DNA of 57,808 nucleotides from Flavobacteriales bacterium UBA3431 (lineage in GTDB: Bacteria > Bacteroidota > Bacteroidia > Flavobacteriales > Schleiferiaceae). The translations under genes and the position numbers were made by a program. Below the pieces are notes generated by a model. That model saw only the letters and a list, made by a program, of their open reading frames with translations, was not told where the DNA came from and made no database searches. Each line of letters begins with the position of its first letter. The stretch's first letter is position 1. Positions 42,398 through 51,281 of the stretch are shown here, piece after piece. The stretch lies in NCBI GenBank assembly GCA_002381225.1, contig DFSS01000043.1:60013-117820 (forward strand), written 5' to 3'.

Positions 42398-43129
42398 ATG
42401 TGGGCCTTAGCCAAAAAGGAATTCAATGCATTTTTTCAGTCCTCCACAGGGGTCCTGATTCTCTGCGTCTACTTGGGCTTGAACGGCGCTTTTTTGTGGG
42501 CCATGCAAGGCCCCTTTAACCTCCTAGATAGCGGATATGCGCAGCTCGACGGTCTTTTTATGCTGTCCCCCTGGGTCTTTTTATTTCTGCTCCCGGCCAT
42601 TGGGATGCGGATGCTGGCGGAAGAGCGCCGGACGGGCACATTGGAATGGCTATTGACCAAACCACTCAGCGAAATGCAGGTGGTGGTAGGTAAGTGGCTC
42701 GCGGGCATGATGCTCGTCGTGCTCGCTTTATTGCCTACGGTGGTGTATGCCCTCTCGGTCTACCAACTCGGCAATCCCGTGGGAAACTTGGACCTGGGCA
42801 GCACCTTGGGAAGTTATTTGGGACTGCTGTTTTTGGCCAGTGCCTACCTCAGCCTAAGCCTTTTCACCAGTGCGATCACGGACAATCCCATCGTCGCGTT
42901 TGTCCTGGGCATGTTGCTGAGCTTGATCTTCTATGCGGGGTTCGACCAACTCGCGTCCTTGGATGCCTTGAAATCCCAAAGTTTACTCGTGCTCAACCTG
43001 GGTATCAGCGAACACTACACCTCAATTAGTCGCGGGGTAGTGGATAGCCGCGATGTCGTCTATTTCGTAGGCTTGACATGTGTTTCATTGGCCGCTGCGC
43101 GCACGGCCCTTCAAAGCCGGAACTGGTGA
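42398..43129 (+). CDS. gldF: Gliding motility ABC transporter permease GldF
   Basis: A 243-residue inner-membrane ABC-2-type permease with about six hydrophobic helices. In Flavobacterium, GldA (ATPase, not here), GldF and GldG are proposed to form one transporter needed for gliding. Visible features are the N-terminal ALAKKEFNAFFQSSTGVLIL, and the cytosolic loop MRMLAEERRTGTLEWLLTKPLSEMQVVVGKW near residue 68-98, typical of ABC-2 permeases. The following gldG begins at a GTG inside the gldF stop (GTGA), supporting tight coupling. Confidence 0.9.
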   Translation: MWALAKKEFNAFFQSSTGVLILCVYLGLNGAFLWAMQGPFNLLDSGYAQLDGLFMLSPWVFLFLLPAIGMRMLAEERRTGTLEWLLTKPLSEMQVVVGKWLAGMMLVVLALLPTVVYALSVYQLGNPVGNLDLGSTLGSYLGLLFLASAYLSLSLFTSAITDNPIVAFVLGMLLSLIFYAGFDQLASLDALKSQSLLVLNLGISEHYTSISRGVVDSRDVVYFVGLTCVSLAAARTALQSRNW

Positions 43130-44847
43130 ATACGCGCCGTAAAGATCTTCTAACATGGCTCGGGGTGACGGGCATCGCCATCGCGGCCATCGCGGTGAGC
43201 CAGTTTGCCTTCTTTCGCTTGGACCTCACCGAGGATCAACGGTTTAGCCTCAATGAAAATACGCTAGAACTCATTGACCGGGTGGAGGACCCGCTCCTCA
43301 TCACTTTGTACTTGGATGGGGACTTCCCCTCTGGTTTTCAGCGTCTGCGGGAGGAGACCCGCCGCATGTTGGATGAATTCCGTGCGCGAAACGGCAACAT
43401 TCAATACGTCTTCATTAATCCTTCCGAAAATCCCGACCCCCAAGCGCGGCGTGACACCTACCAGCAGTTGCGCAACGCTGGACTCAATGCCATCCAAATT
43501 GAGGTACAGGAAGCGGATGGGGTCAAACAACAACAGATTTTCCCCGGAGCCGTCGCGACCTACCGCGACAAAGAATGGAGCATCTCCCTTCTGTTGGAGC
43601 AATTTGCCACCGCACCGGAAGCCCAGATCAATGCCTCCATCCAAAATTTGGAATACACCTTGGCCAGTGCGCTCAAAGGGCTTACTAGTACCCACCGACC
43701 CAGCATTGCCATTCTAGAGGGCCATGGTGAACTTTCTCCCATCGAAACAGCGAGTTGGGAAGCCTCAGTGGCCAAAGCCTACGATGTGGAGCGCTTCAAC
43801 CTGCGCGAATTCCCCCTAGACAGCACCACCGGGCAAGCCGACCTCAGTCTCCAGGTGCGTCGCCTCAATAGCTATGACCTCCTCATTCTGGCCAAACCGC
43901 GCGCTTCCTTCTCCGACCTAGATCGTTGGTTGATTGATCAGTATCTAATGAACAATGGCCGGGGCATTTTCATGATCGATGCCGTGTACGCCGAAATGGA
44001 TTCCTTGAGCTATGCGCCCGAATTCTTGGCCTACCCCATTCTTGATGCCATTGGCCTGGGGGACCAACTCTTCGCATACGGCACGCGAATCAATACCTCT
44101 TTGATCCAAGACATGGTTTGTGCCGGAGTCAACGATCGGCGCTCCGTCCGTCCCTGGGTGTACTTCCCCCTCTTTTTACCGCAGACCGATCATCCGATTG
44201 CCCGAAATCTCAACGCCGTGCGCATGGAATTTGCCACCTCCATGGATACCGTTCGCGCACCCGGCGTGGTCAAAACTCCCCTGCTTCTGACCTCGCCCTA
44301 CACGCGTCGACAGCCCACCCCGGGCAGTGTTGGCCTAGCTACCTTGTATACGGACCCCAACCAGGCACTCTTCCAAGAAGGCCATTTGGCCGCGGGAATT
44401 TTATTGGAAGGTGCCCTTCCCTCCTACTACGCCAACCGCATTTCGCCCAAAACCAACGTGGCACCGCCCAAATCCGCCGCCACCGACGCCAAACTATTGG
44501 TCCTTTCGGATGGCGACTTCATGAAGAACCAGCGCAACGTAGTTCGGGCCGATCTTCCCCGCGGGGCGCCCCTTCCCCTGGGCTTTGATCAGTTCACGGG
44601 CCAACAGTTTGGCAACGCCGACTTTCTGCTCAATGCTGTGGACTATATGCTGGATGGGTCCGGCCTCATCGCGGTGCGAGGACGGGATGTCACCCTGCGC
44701 CTATTGGATAGTCCACGTGCCAACGCCCACCGATGGGCCTGGCAGGCTGGGAACGCACTCGGGCCGCTCGCCCTCGTGGTACTCCTAGGGCTCCTTTACC
44801 GCGGCCTGCGCCGCCGTCTTTACGCTCACAACTCTCAAACGTCATGA
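43126..44847 (+). CDS. gldG: Gliding motility ABC transporter auxiliary protein GldG
   Basis: A 573-residue protein with one N-terminal helix (about residues 8-28), a large extracytoplasmic domain and a C-terminal helix near 550-570, the GldG plan. Landmarks are FFRLDLTEDQRFSLNENTLELI near residue 25, VFINPSENP near 100, and the EGHGELSPIE region near 200. The start is a GTG at 43126 overlapping the gldF stop; the in-frame ATG upstream lies inside gldF and would add residues without family character. It presumably acts with GldF. The stop overlaps the DUF4340-like gene as ATGA. Confidence 0.9.
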   Translation: MNTRRKDLLTWLGVTGIAIAAIAVSQFAFFRLDLTEDQRFSLNENTLELIDRVEDPLLITLYLDGDFPSGFQRLREETRRMLDEFRARNGNIQYVFINPSENPDPQARRDTYQQLRNAGLNAIQIEVQEADGVKQQQIFPGAVATYRDKEWSISLLLEQFATAPEAQINASIQNLEYTLASALKGLTSTHRPSIAILEGHGELSPIETASWEASVAKAYDVERFNLREFPLDSTTGQADLSLQVRRLNSYDLLILAKPRASFSDLDRWLIDQYLMNNGRGIFMIDAVYAEMDSLSYAPEFLAYPILDAIGLGDQLFAYGTRINTSLIQDMVCAGVNDRRSVRPWVYFPLFLPQTDHPIARNLNAVRMEFATSMDTVRAPGVVKTPLLLTSPYTRRQPTPGSVGLATLYTDPNQALFQEGHLAAGILLEGALPSYYANRISPKTNVAPPKSAATDAKLLVLSDGDFMKNQRNVVRADLPRGAPLPLGFDQFTGQQFGNADFLLNAVDYMLDGSGLIAVRGRDVTLRLLDSPRANAHRWAWQAGNALGPLALVVLLGLLYRGLRRRLYAHNSQTS

Positions 44848-45860
44848 AAATTCGTTGGTCCTATGTCCTCGCCGGAGGTGTTCTTGTCACGTTAGCTGGA
44901 TTGCTGGTCCGGGAAGTCGTGGCCAACCATGGAGTGGATGAAGGCCTGTATGATTTTGCCGTTTCGGATACGGCAGCTGTAACCCGCATTGTGATTTGGG
45001 ACAAGAGTCCCGACACCGCCACCCTTGAACGCAAGGGAGTCCAGTGGATGGTCAATGGACAATACATTGCGCGGCACGACGCGATTGAGGTCATTCTCGA
45101 GACCCTCTACCGCGTTCGCCTTCGGAATTTCCCGCAAGCCGCCGCCCAGCAAACGATTCTCAGTGCGATGGCCACCTATGGTAAACGGGTAGAAGTGTAC
45201 CAAGGGGATGCCCTGGTCAAGTCCTTCATCGTCGGCACCGAAACCCCCGACATGCTCGGGACCTACATGCTGATGGATGGGTACGACACTCCCGTTGCCA
45301 CGTATTTGCCTGGATTTAATGGCTACCTATCGAGCCGATTCTTCCTGCGTGAAGACCTGTGGCGCACACGCGAACTTTGGCCTAATCCGACGGAAATGAG
45401 CGCCATCACCCTGGTTTATCCCGACTCGACATTTTTGGAAGTCCAACGAAATGGCGCCCAATTTCGGCTTGTGGGAGGCAGCGGATCGGGCATGACCGCG
45501 GACCCGATGGCCAGCCAAGCCCTCTACAAAGCCGTTCAGCAGGCGCAGTACGAAGGGATGATTATCCCCTCGGACCTCGTCTGGAGGAAGAAAGACTCCA
45601 TCGCCGCTACCCAACCTGTTGCGATTGTCACGGTACACTATGCCGATGGGGAAAATGCCGAAATGCGCTTATTCCATGTGCCCGGTGGCCCGGATATTCT
45701 CGATGAAAATGGCCAGCCAGAACAGTGGGATCCGGATCGATTTTATGCCCTGATGAGCGACGGACGCTTCGTGCTTGCTCAGCGCTATGGTCTTCAACAT
45801 GTGTTGAAAAGTTTTCGCGCTTTTTTGCCAAAAGGCGACCCCACGCAAATGCAGGACTAA
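44844..45860 (+). CDS. DUF4340-like membrane-anchored protein linked to gldG
   Basis: A 338-residue protein with one N-terminal helix (about residues 5-25, MKIRWSYVLAGGVLVTLAGL) and an extracytoplasmic domain. It resembles DUF4340 proteins that accompany GldG-like genes, with pieces such as TRIVIWDKSPDTATLERKG, VEVYQGDALVKSFIVG and YLPGFNGYLSSRFFLREDLWRTREL. It overlaps gldG by four bases, and I infer it is an extra part of the same transporter or of its substrate-binding face. dnaN follows after 12 bases. No motif shows an enzymatic role. Confidence 0.72.
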   Translation: MKIRWSYVLAGGVLVTLAGLLVREVVANHGVDEGLYDFAVSDTAAVTRIVIWDKSPDTATLERKGVQWMVNGQYIARHDAIEVILETLYRVRLRNFPQAAAQQTILSAMATYGKRVEVYQGDALVKSFIVGTETPDMLGTYMLMDGYDTPVATYLPGFNGYLSSRFFLREDLWRTRELWPNPTEMSAITLVYPDSTFLEVQRNGAQFRLVGGSGSGMTADPMASQALYKAVQQAQYEGMIIPSDLVWRKKDSIAATQPVAIVTVHYADGENAEMRLFHVPGGPDILDENGQPEQWDPDRFYALMSDGRFVLAQRYGLQHVLKSFRAFLPKGDPTQMQD

Positions 45861-45868
45861 TTACTTTG
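45861..45868 (+). promoter_or_regulatory. Near-consensus -7 element TTACTTTG for dnaN
   Basis: TTACTTTG has one mismatch (second base) to TAnnTTTG and ends 4 bases before the dnaN ATG, the spacing seen at several other genes. It could give dnaN its own transcript inside the gld operon. Confidence 0.4.
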
Positions 45869-45872
45869 CAGT

Positions 45873-46994
45873 ATGAAGTTTATTGTATCTAGCGGCCAGC
45901 TTTTGCGCGCCCTCCAGACCGTGAGTGGCGTGATCCAGAGCAACAACACGTTGCCCATTTTGGACCATTTTTTAGTGCACCTGCACCCGGGACAACTGAC
46001 CATCACGGCCTCCGACTTGGAGACGACGATGACGACGACCCTTTCGGTCGATTCGTCCGAGACGGCGACTGCCGCGATCCCCGCACGGATGTTGCTCGAT
46101 ACCGTCAAAAGCTTCCCTGAACAGCCCCTCACCTTCACGCTCAATCCCGCGAGCCACGCCCTTGAGGTGAGTAGTGATTTCGGAAAGTATGCATTGGCCT
46201 ATGTGGATGCGGCGGAGTACCCTAAAGCGGCCTCCCTGGATGGTGCAGACCGGGTCCACCTTCCTGCGCATGTTCTCTCCACAGCCATCCACAAGACCTT
46301 GTTTGCCGCAGGCAACGACGACTTGCGCCCCGTGATGAGTGGCGTATTCTTCCAGTTCACCGGCGATGGCTTGACCTTTGTGGCAACGGATGCGCACAAG
46401 CTTGTTCGCTACCGCCGCACCGACTTTTCAGCGCCGGCAACCGCCGAATTTATCCTCCCCAAGAAGCCATTGAACTTGCTGAAGTCCACCTTGGGCACGG
46501 GCGACAATGAAGTGGAGGTGGCATACAACGAGCAGAACGCCCAGTTTACGTACGACGGCGTCACCCTGATCTGCCGTTTGATCGATGGCAAGTACCCCAA
46601 CTTTGAAGCGGTCATTCCAAAGAACAACCCCAATCGCTTGGTGGTCGATCGCGGGGCATTCCTGAGCTCGGTCAAGCGCGTGTCCATTTTCTCCAACAAA
46701 ACCACCCACCAAATCCGCCTGAAGGTAGCCGGCAACGAGTTGCACATTTCGGCGGAAGATTTGGACTTTGCCAACAAGGCCCACGAGCGCCTTGGGTGCA
46801 ATTATGAGGGGTCCGATATGGAAATAGGCTTCAATAGCCGATTCATCGGAGAGATGTTGGGCAACCTGGAATCAGACGAGGTTGCGGTCGAGCTTTCGGC
46901 CCCCAACCGAGCAGGCATTCTTTTACCCGAAGGGGGACTGGACGCCGGCGAAGAGGTGCTGATGCTCGTGATGCCTGTGATGCTCAACGCCTAA
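45873..46994 (+). CDS. dnaN: DNA polymerase III beta subunit (sliding clamp)
   Basis: Ring-shaped dimer that holds DNA polymerase III on DNA. The 373-residue length and three similar clamp domains fit; the start MKFIVSSGQLLRALQTVSGVIQSNNTLPILDHFLV and LTFVATDAHKLVRYRR near residue 168 are characteristic, as is the C-terminal VLMLVMPVML with the M-P-x-R/ML type end. In Bacteroidota dnaN is commonly found downstream of gldF-gldG, as here, rather than beside dnaA. A near-consensus promoter element just ahead may give it separate expression. Confidence 0.97.
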   Translation: MKFIVSSGQLLRALQTVSGVIQSNNTLPILDHFLVHLHPGQLTITASDLETTMTTTLSVDSSETATAAIPARMLLDTVKSFPEQPLTFTLNPASHALEVSSDFGKYALAYVDAAEYPKAASLDGADRVHLPAHVLSTAIHKTLFAAGNDDLRPVMSGVFFQFTGDGLTFVATDAHKLVRYRRTDFSAPATAEFILPKKPLNLLKSTLGTGDNEVEVAYNEQNAQFTYDGVTLICRLIDGKYPNFEAVIPKNNPNRLVVDRGAFLSSVKRVSIFSNKTTHQIRLKVAGNELHISAEDLDFANKAHERLGCNYEGSDMEIGFNSRFIGEMLGNLESDEVAVELSAPNRAGILLPEGGLDAGEEVLMLVMPVMLNA

Positions 46995-47005
46995 ACCGAG
47001 GCGCC

Positions 47006-47647
47006 ATGAATCTTCTGGTGGTGGGCGATGTGCATGGCTGCGTCCATACGCTGAAGGCTTTTGTCCAGACCCATTGGAATGCCCAAGACGAATTCCTGAT
47101 CTTGGTCGGGGATGTCATCAACAAGGGCCGGCACAGCGGGAAAACAGTCAAGTACTTGCGCAAGCTCCAGAAGGAATTCCCCTATTCGGTGTTTCTGCTT
47201 CGTGGCAACCACGAACACCTGGCTGCCGAATCCCTTCGCCAGGGGGAGGAACCTCCCTACCTGCAGAAACTCAAGCGCGACATGCTCAAGCGCGGCATCC
47301 CGTTCAAGCGGATGATCCAGTGGATGGGCCAATGGCCGGTCAAATGGGAGAATCCCTATGTCCTCATCACCCATGCGGGCATTTCGCTCCACGCCCGTGA
47401 TCCCTTCAATCCCGATTCTTCCCGAGGCGTACTGCACAATCGGTCCGCCCTCAAAGATGTGGGAAAACTACAACTGTTTGGACACGTGGTACAGGAGGAC
47501 TTTCAGCCCCGTTATTTCGCCGAAGCCCATGCCTGGGGTATCGACACTGGGGCCTGGCGTGGAGGGGGTCTGACGGGAATTCGGCTCACGCGGACGGGAG
47601 AAATCCTAGAAATCCTTCGAGAACCGACTTCAGAGTCCGACCTTTGA
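47006..47647 (+). CDS. PPP-family metallophosphoesterase
   Basis: A 213-residue calcineurin-like phosphoesterase related to bacterial Ser/Thr protein phosphatases and ApaH. The metal-binding motifs are in order: GDVHG near residue 8, GDVINKG near 35, and RGNHEH near 66, then ITHAG near 120. Possible substrates are phosphoproteins or diadenosine polyphosphates; sequence does not decide. It starts 11 bases after dnaN and is probably the last gene of that operon. Confidence 0.88.
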   Translation: MNLLVVGDVHGCVHTLKAFVQTHWNAQDEFLILVGDVINKGRHSGKTVKYLRKLQKEFPYSVFLLRGNHEHLAAESLRQGEEPPYLQKLKRDMLKRGIPFKRMIQWMGQWPVKWENPYVLITHAGISLHARDPFNPDSSRGVLHNRSALKDVGKLQLFGHVVQEDFQPRYFAEAHAWGIDTGAWRGGGLTGIRLTRTGEILEILREPTSESDL

Positions 47648-47683
47648 CCTGAACAACCTTTGAATTAATCGATATCTATAGCT

Positions 47684-49309
47684 ATGGCCAACGGAATGTT
47701 TCAACTCCCTACCCCCGTCAACGAACCCATTTATTCATACGCCCCGGGCGCCGAGCACCGGACTACATTGATTTCCACCTACGAAGCGATGTACCAGGGG
47801 ATGGTGGATATTCCCCAATTTATCGATGGCAAGGAGGTTCGGACTGGTGATCTGCGCGATTGCCGTCCTCCGCACGACCACCAGCATGTGATCGGCCGCT
47901 ACCATTATGGCCGCGCAGAACACGCCCAAGCAGCCGTTGACGCCGCATTGGGTGCACACGCGAGCTGGTCCTCTATGCCATGGCATGAGCGCGCAGCCAT
48001 CTTTTTGCGGGCCGCAGACCTCGTAGCCGGTCCCTACCGGGCCACGATCAATGCCGCCACGATGTTGGCCCAGTCCAAAACGGTGTTTCAAGCCGAAATT
48101 GACGCGGCCTGTGAATTTGCCGATTTCTTGCGCTTCAATGCGCACTTCATGGAGAAAATTTACGCCGAGCAGCCCATCAGTGCTCCAGGGATTTGGAACC
48201 GAATGGAATACCGTGCGCTAGAGGGCTTTGTCGTCGCCATCACCCCCTTCAACTTCACGGCCATCGCGGGCAACCTGCCCGCCTCGGCAGCCTTAATGGG
48301 CAATGTTGTGGTGTGGAAACCTGCCGATAGCCAAGTGTATTCAGCCTGGGTCGTCATGGAAATTTTCCGGAAGGCCGGTTTGCCGGATGGCGTCATCAAT
48401 TTGGTCTACATGGATGGGCCTGAGTTTGGCGAGGTGGTCTTCAAGCATCCCGATTTCGCCGGATTGCACTTTACCGGATCCACCGCGGTGTTCAAGCACC
48501 TGTGGAAAGAGATTGGTACAAACATCGACCGCTACAAAGCCTATCCACGCATCGTCGGCGAAACGGGCGGCAAGGACTTCGTCATTGCCCACCCTTCAGC
48601 AGAAGCCAAGCAAGTGGCGACTGGATTGACCCGCGGAGCCTTTGAATTCCAAGGACAGAAATGTTCTGCCGCCTCGCGTGCCTACATCCCTGAGAGCCTC
48701 TGGGCAGACGTCAAAACCCACCTCCTCGAGGATTTGGCGAGCTTCAAAATGGGCAGCCCTGGTGATCTTAAGAACTTTATCACCGCCGTCATTGACGAGC
48801 GTGCTTTTGATAAAATTGCGCAATTCATTGATTACGCAAAGGGACAGCCCGATGCCGATATCATCGCAGGCGGTACCTACGACAAATCTCAGGGATACTT
48901 CATCGCCCCGACGGTCATCGTTACAACAAACCCCTCCTTCCGCACCATGTGTGAGGAAATTTTCGGCCCAGTGTTGACGCTCTACGTCTACCCTGATGCA
49001 GAGTGGTCTGCCACCCTTGCCCTTGTCAATGCCACGTCAGACTATGCGTTAACGGGCGCCGTCTTTGCGACGGACCGCCACGCGGTGGATGAAGCCACCC
49101 AAGCACTGGCCTTTGCGGCAGGAAACTTCTACGTCAATGACAAACCCACGGGCGCCGTGGTGGGTCAGCAGCCTTTTGGCGGCGCACGCGGCTCGGGCAC
49201 CAACGACAAAGCCGGCTCCGTACTCAATTTGCTGCGTTGGGTATCCCCTCGAACCATCAAAGAAACCTTGGTTCCTCCCACGGACTACCGCTACCCTTTT
49301 ATGGGCTAA
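47684..49309 (+). CDS. pruA: L-glutamate gamma-semialdehyde dehydrogenase (P5C dehydrogenase)
   Basis: Oxidises pyrroline-5-carboxylate/glutamate semialdehyde to glutamate with NAD, the second step of proline breakdown. The 541-residue aldehyde dehydrogenase has the family's stretched N-terminus, PFNFTAIAGNLPASAALMGNVVVWKPA near residue 185, GETGGKDFVI near 290, and the catalytic cysteine in FQGQKCSAASRAYIPE near 327, with QPFGGARGSGTNDKAG near 495. It is the stand-alone type, with no proline dehydrogenase domain. It stands alone and ends at a strong terminator. Confidence 0.95.
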   Translation: MANGMFQLPTPVNEPIYSYAPGAEHRTTLISTYEAMYQGMVDIPQFIDGKEVRTGDLRDCRPPHDHQHVIGRYHYGRAEHAQAAVDAALGAHASWSSMPWHERAAIFLRAADLVAGPYRATINAATMLAQSKTVFQAEIDAACEFADFLRFNAHFMEKIYAEQPISAPGIWNRMEYRALEGFVVAITPFNFTAIAGNLPASAALMGNVVVWKPADSQVYSAWVVMEIFRKAGLPDGVINLVYMDGPEFGEVVFKHPDFAGLHFTGSTAVFKHLWKEIGTNIDRYKAYPRIVGETGGKDFVIAHPSAEAKQVATGLTRGAFEFQGQKCSAASRAYIPESLWADVKTHLLEDLASFKMGSPGDLKNFITAVIDERAFDKIAQFIDYAKGQPDADIIAGGTYDKSQGYFIAPTVIVTTNPSFRTMCEEIFGPVLTLYVYPDAEWSATLALVNATSDYALTGAVFATDRHAVDEATQALAFAAGNFYVNDKPTGAVVGQQPFGGARGSGTNDKAGSVLNLLRWVSPRTIKETLVPPTDYRYPFMG

Positions 49310-49327
49310 ACGGTCACTAGACGCGAT

Positions 49328-49363
49328 AAAAAAGGGGGATGCACTTTGGTGTATCCCCTTTTT
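49328..49363. terminator. Bidirectional terminator between pruA and rsmG
   Basis: A ten-pair stem, GGGGATGCAC with GTGTATCCCC (one G-T pair), closes a TTTG loop and is flanked by six A on one side and five T on the other. It therefore reads as an intrinsic terminator on both strands. It ends the convergent pruA and rsmG units. Confidence 0.85.
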
Positions 49364-49421
49364 CATTTTGGACCAGGAAGTCTAGAGGAAGGAGTCCTTG
49401 AGGGAGGGGTGGAAGGGGAAA

Positions 49422-50036
49422 TTATTTGGCTGGAATGCGCACGACGTATTTCGTGTCATAAAATTCCCCGGGTAAAATATCCGAAAGCGGGAACAGCTTT
49501 GCTTTCATTCCTGCCAGCTCCTCGGTTAAATCTCCGCCTTTCAAGGCATAGAGGGCCGCATTGGGGTTTTTGCTCCAACTGTGGCGGACCCAGGCCCTCA
49601 AGGTGGCGGCAGGGGCCACCGCGCGGGTCACCACGACGTCAAAGGGGCCTTTAACCGCTTCCGCCCGAGCATGGACAGCCCTGACGTTGGTCAGGCCCAA
49701 CGCATCAACGATCGCCTGAACGACTTTAATTTTTTTCCCAATGGAATCCACGAGGGTAAACTGAATATTTGGAAAAGCAATGGCTAATGGAATTCCGGGG
49801 AATCCTCCGCCAGTTCCCACATCCAATACATGCAGGCCTGGACGGTGGGGCATGATGCCTCCCAAGCACAGCGAGTGCAAAATATGCCGCTCCCAGATGC
49901 CATCTTGGTCTTTGCGGGAAATCACATTGATTTGGGCATTCCATTCCGCGTATAAAGGCGGCAGCAATTCCATCCTAGCGACGGCTTCTGGAGTCAAAAA
50001 TGGGAAGGCGGAAGCCCAGTGGTCAGGAGGGGTCAT
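49422..50036 (-). CDS. rsmG: 16S rRNA (guanine(527)-N7)-methyltransferase
   Basis: SAM-dependent methyltransferase that makes m7G527 in 16S rRNA, the change whose loss gives low-level streptomycin resistance. The 204-residue protein has the motif I LHVLDVGTGGGFPGIPLAI near residue 73-91, then FTLVDSIGKKIKVV and the catalytic region DVVVTRAVAPAATL near 135. I chose the ATG at 50036, which overlaps the glycosyltransferase stop as ATGA; an ATG at 50045 would add three residues. It is the second gene of a two-gene run with the glycosyltransferase. Confidence 0.94.
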   Translation of the reverse strand: MTPPDHWASAFPFLTPEAVARMELLPPLYAEWNAQINVISRKDQDGIWERHILHSLCLGGIMPHRPGLHVLDVGTGGGFPGIPLAIAFPNIQFTLVDSIGKKIKVVQAIVDALGLTNVRAVHARAEAVKGPFDVVVTRAVAPAATLRAWVRHSWSKNPNAALYALKGGDLTEELAGMKAKLFPLSDILPGEFYDTKYVVRIPAK

Positions 50037-51238
50037 TTTTTCCATACAGTTAAGGCCCGAAACAAGAAATGACTTCGAAGCCAGATGGGAGAGGCAAGGC
50101 CCAAATAGCCTAACCCTAGTCTACGCGACCACGCGGTGGCATAGGCTGTCCAAACGACCTGCAAGACCACGTAGAGCGCGAGCAAGGCTTGCAATTGACT
50201 CTCCACAAAGCGGACCTGGGCTGGGTAGTTCGCCGGGGAATAATTCAAATCATCCATGGTCATCCACAAGAGGACCATATGCAGGCCCGCCGTGGCCGCC
50301 ACGGCATCCAAGAGGAGAATGAGAAGCGCGTACCGAGCCGGGGCAAAGCGCTCCAATGCGCTACGGTGTGCACGCATTTTGGCATCTTTTCGTTCAAGCC
50401 AAGGGCGTTGGAGAAGCGCGTGGGGATGGACCACGGGGACGATCTGGCCATGGGCGGCGATGTCAGCCAGGAGAAATTCTGCTTCCCCACCGTCTAAATG
50501 CATGTTCGAGAGGTAGCCCTTCACCTCGAAGAAGCGGGCAATTTCAAAGGCAAAATTCACCGGGACCATGCCGGTAGGGATGCCGTTTGCAAGGAGCGGC
50601 ATCCGAAGGCTGCACCGGATTGCGGCCCAGGCATTCCGGCCTAATGCTTGGATGCGTTGGGGTAACGGCGAGGCTGGGGGCAGAGTGACCGGGGCAAAGG
50701 TGGCCACGACTTTTCCTCGGCGCATCGGCGCTGTCAAACTTCGCTGCCAGGCCTGAAGATCGGTGGGCACCGTACACGCGGTATCTACCCACAATGCATG
50801 CGTTCCATGTGCCGCTTTCACGGCCAAAGTCAAAGCGAGCTTGCGAGTGCTCCAAAAGCGCTCCGAGGGAGGTATGGTCACGACCACCAAGCGGGGATAT
50901 TTTCGTTTAAGCGCTTCCAAGGCATTGGGCGTTTCGTCCTCACTTTGGTTGTCCACCGCCAGAATTTCCGAATGGGGAAACGCCTCCATCGCGGCATGGA
51001 TCCAACGTTCGAAGCCTTCCGAATCATGGCGCCCCACAATCATGATGGAACAGGACTCTGGGGCAACCCCCTGACCGGGCGCCTTCTTCCAAGTGGACCA
51101 AAGGCCCGTCGTTTGAACCACTACCCAGCTGGCCACCGCCACAATGGCTAATGAAATCCAGAAGATGGCCGCCAAGGCCGTCATGGTCTGGGAAGACAAG
51201 ACCGCTTGGCTCGATTGTAAAAACATGACAGTGCTCAT
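50033..51238 (-). CDS. Membrane-associated family 2 glycosyltransferase
   Basis: A 401-residue GT2-like protein. One helix lies at about residues 20-42; the catalytic domain has ILAVDNQSEDETPNALEALK near residue 95, the nucleotide-sugar fold, then ALWVDTACTVPTD near 155 as a DxD-like position, and the C-terminal 100 residues hold about three hydrophobic helices. Substrate and acceptor are unknown; an envelope glycolipid or polysaccharide is likely. The start is taken at 51238 (MSTVMFLQS). It is divergent from tgt and overlaps rsmG by ATGA. Confidence 0.78.
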   Translation of the reverse strand: MSTVMFLQSSQAVLSSQTMTALAAIFWISLAIVAVASWVVVQTTGLWSTWKKAPGQGVAPESCSIMIVGRHDSEGFERWIHAAMEAFPHSEILAVDNQSEDETPNALEALKRKYPRLVVVTIPPSERFWSTRKLALTLAVKAAHGTHALWVDTACTVPTDLQAWQRSLTAPMRRGKVVATFAPVTLPPASPLPQRIQALGRNAWAAIRCSLRMPLLANGIPTGMVPVNFAFEIARFFEVKGYLSNMHLDGGEAEFLLADIAAHGQIVPVVHPHALLQRPWLERKDAKMRAHRSALERFAPARYALLILLLDAVAATAGLHMVLLWMTMDDLNYSPANYPAQVRFVESQLQALLALYVVLQVVWTAYATAWSRRLGLGYLGLASPIWLRSHFLFRALTVWKK

Positions 51239-51245
51239 CTTGGCA

Positions 51246-51253
51246 CAAAAGTA
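51246..51253 (-). promoter_or_regulatory. -7 promoter element TACTTTTG for glycosyltransferase-rsmG
   Basis: Exact reverse-strand TAnnTTTG match ending 7 bases before the ATG at 51238, in the 43-base divergent gap shared with tgt. No clear -33 element. Confidence 0.55.
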
Positions 51254-51269
51254 GTCCAAAGGAAAGGCC

Positions 51270-51277
51270 TAATTTTG
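51270..51277 (+). promoter_or_regulatory. -7 promoter element TAATTTTG for tgt operon
   Basis: Exact TAnnTTTG match ending 4 bases before the tgt ATG, again predicting a leaderless or near-leaderless transcript. Seventeen bases separate it from the reverse element of the divergent gene. Confidence 0.6.
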
Positions 51278-51281
51278 CCCT

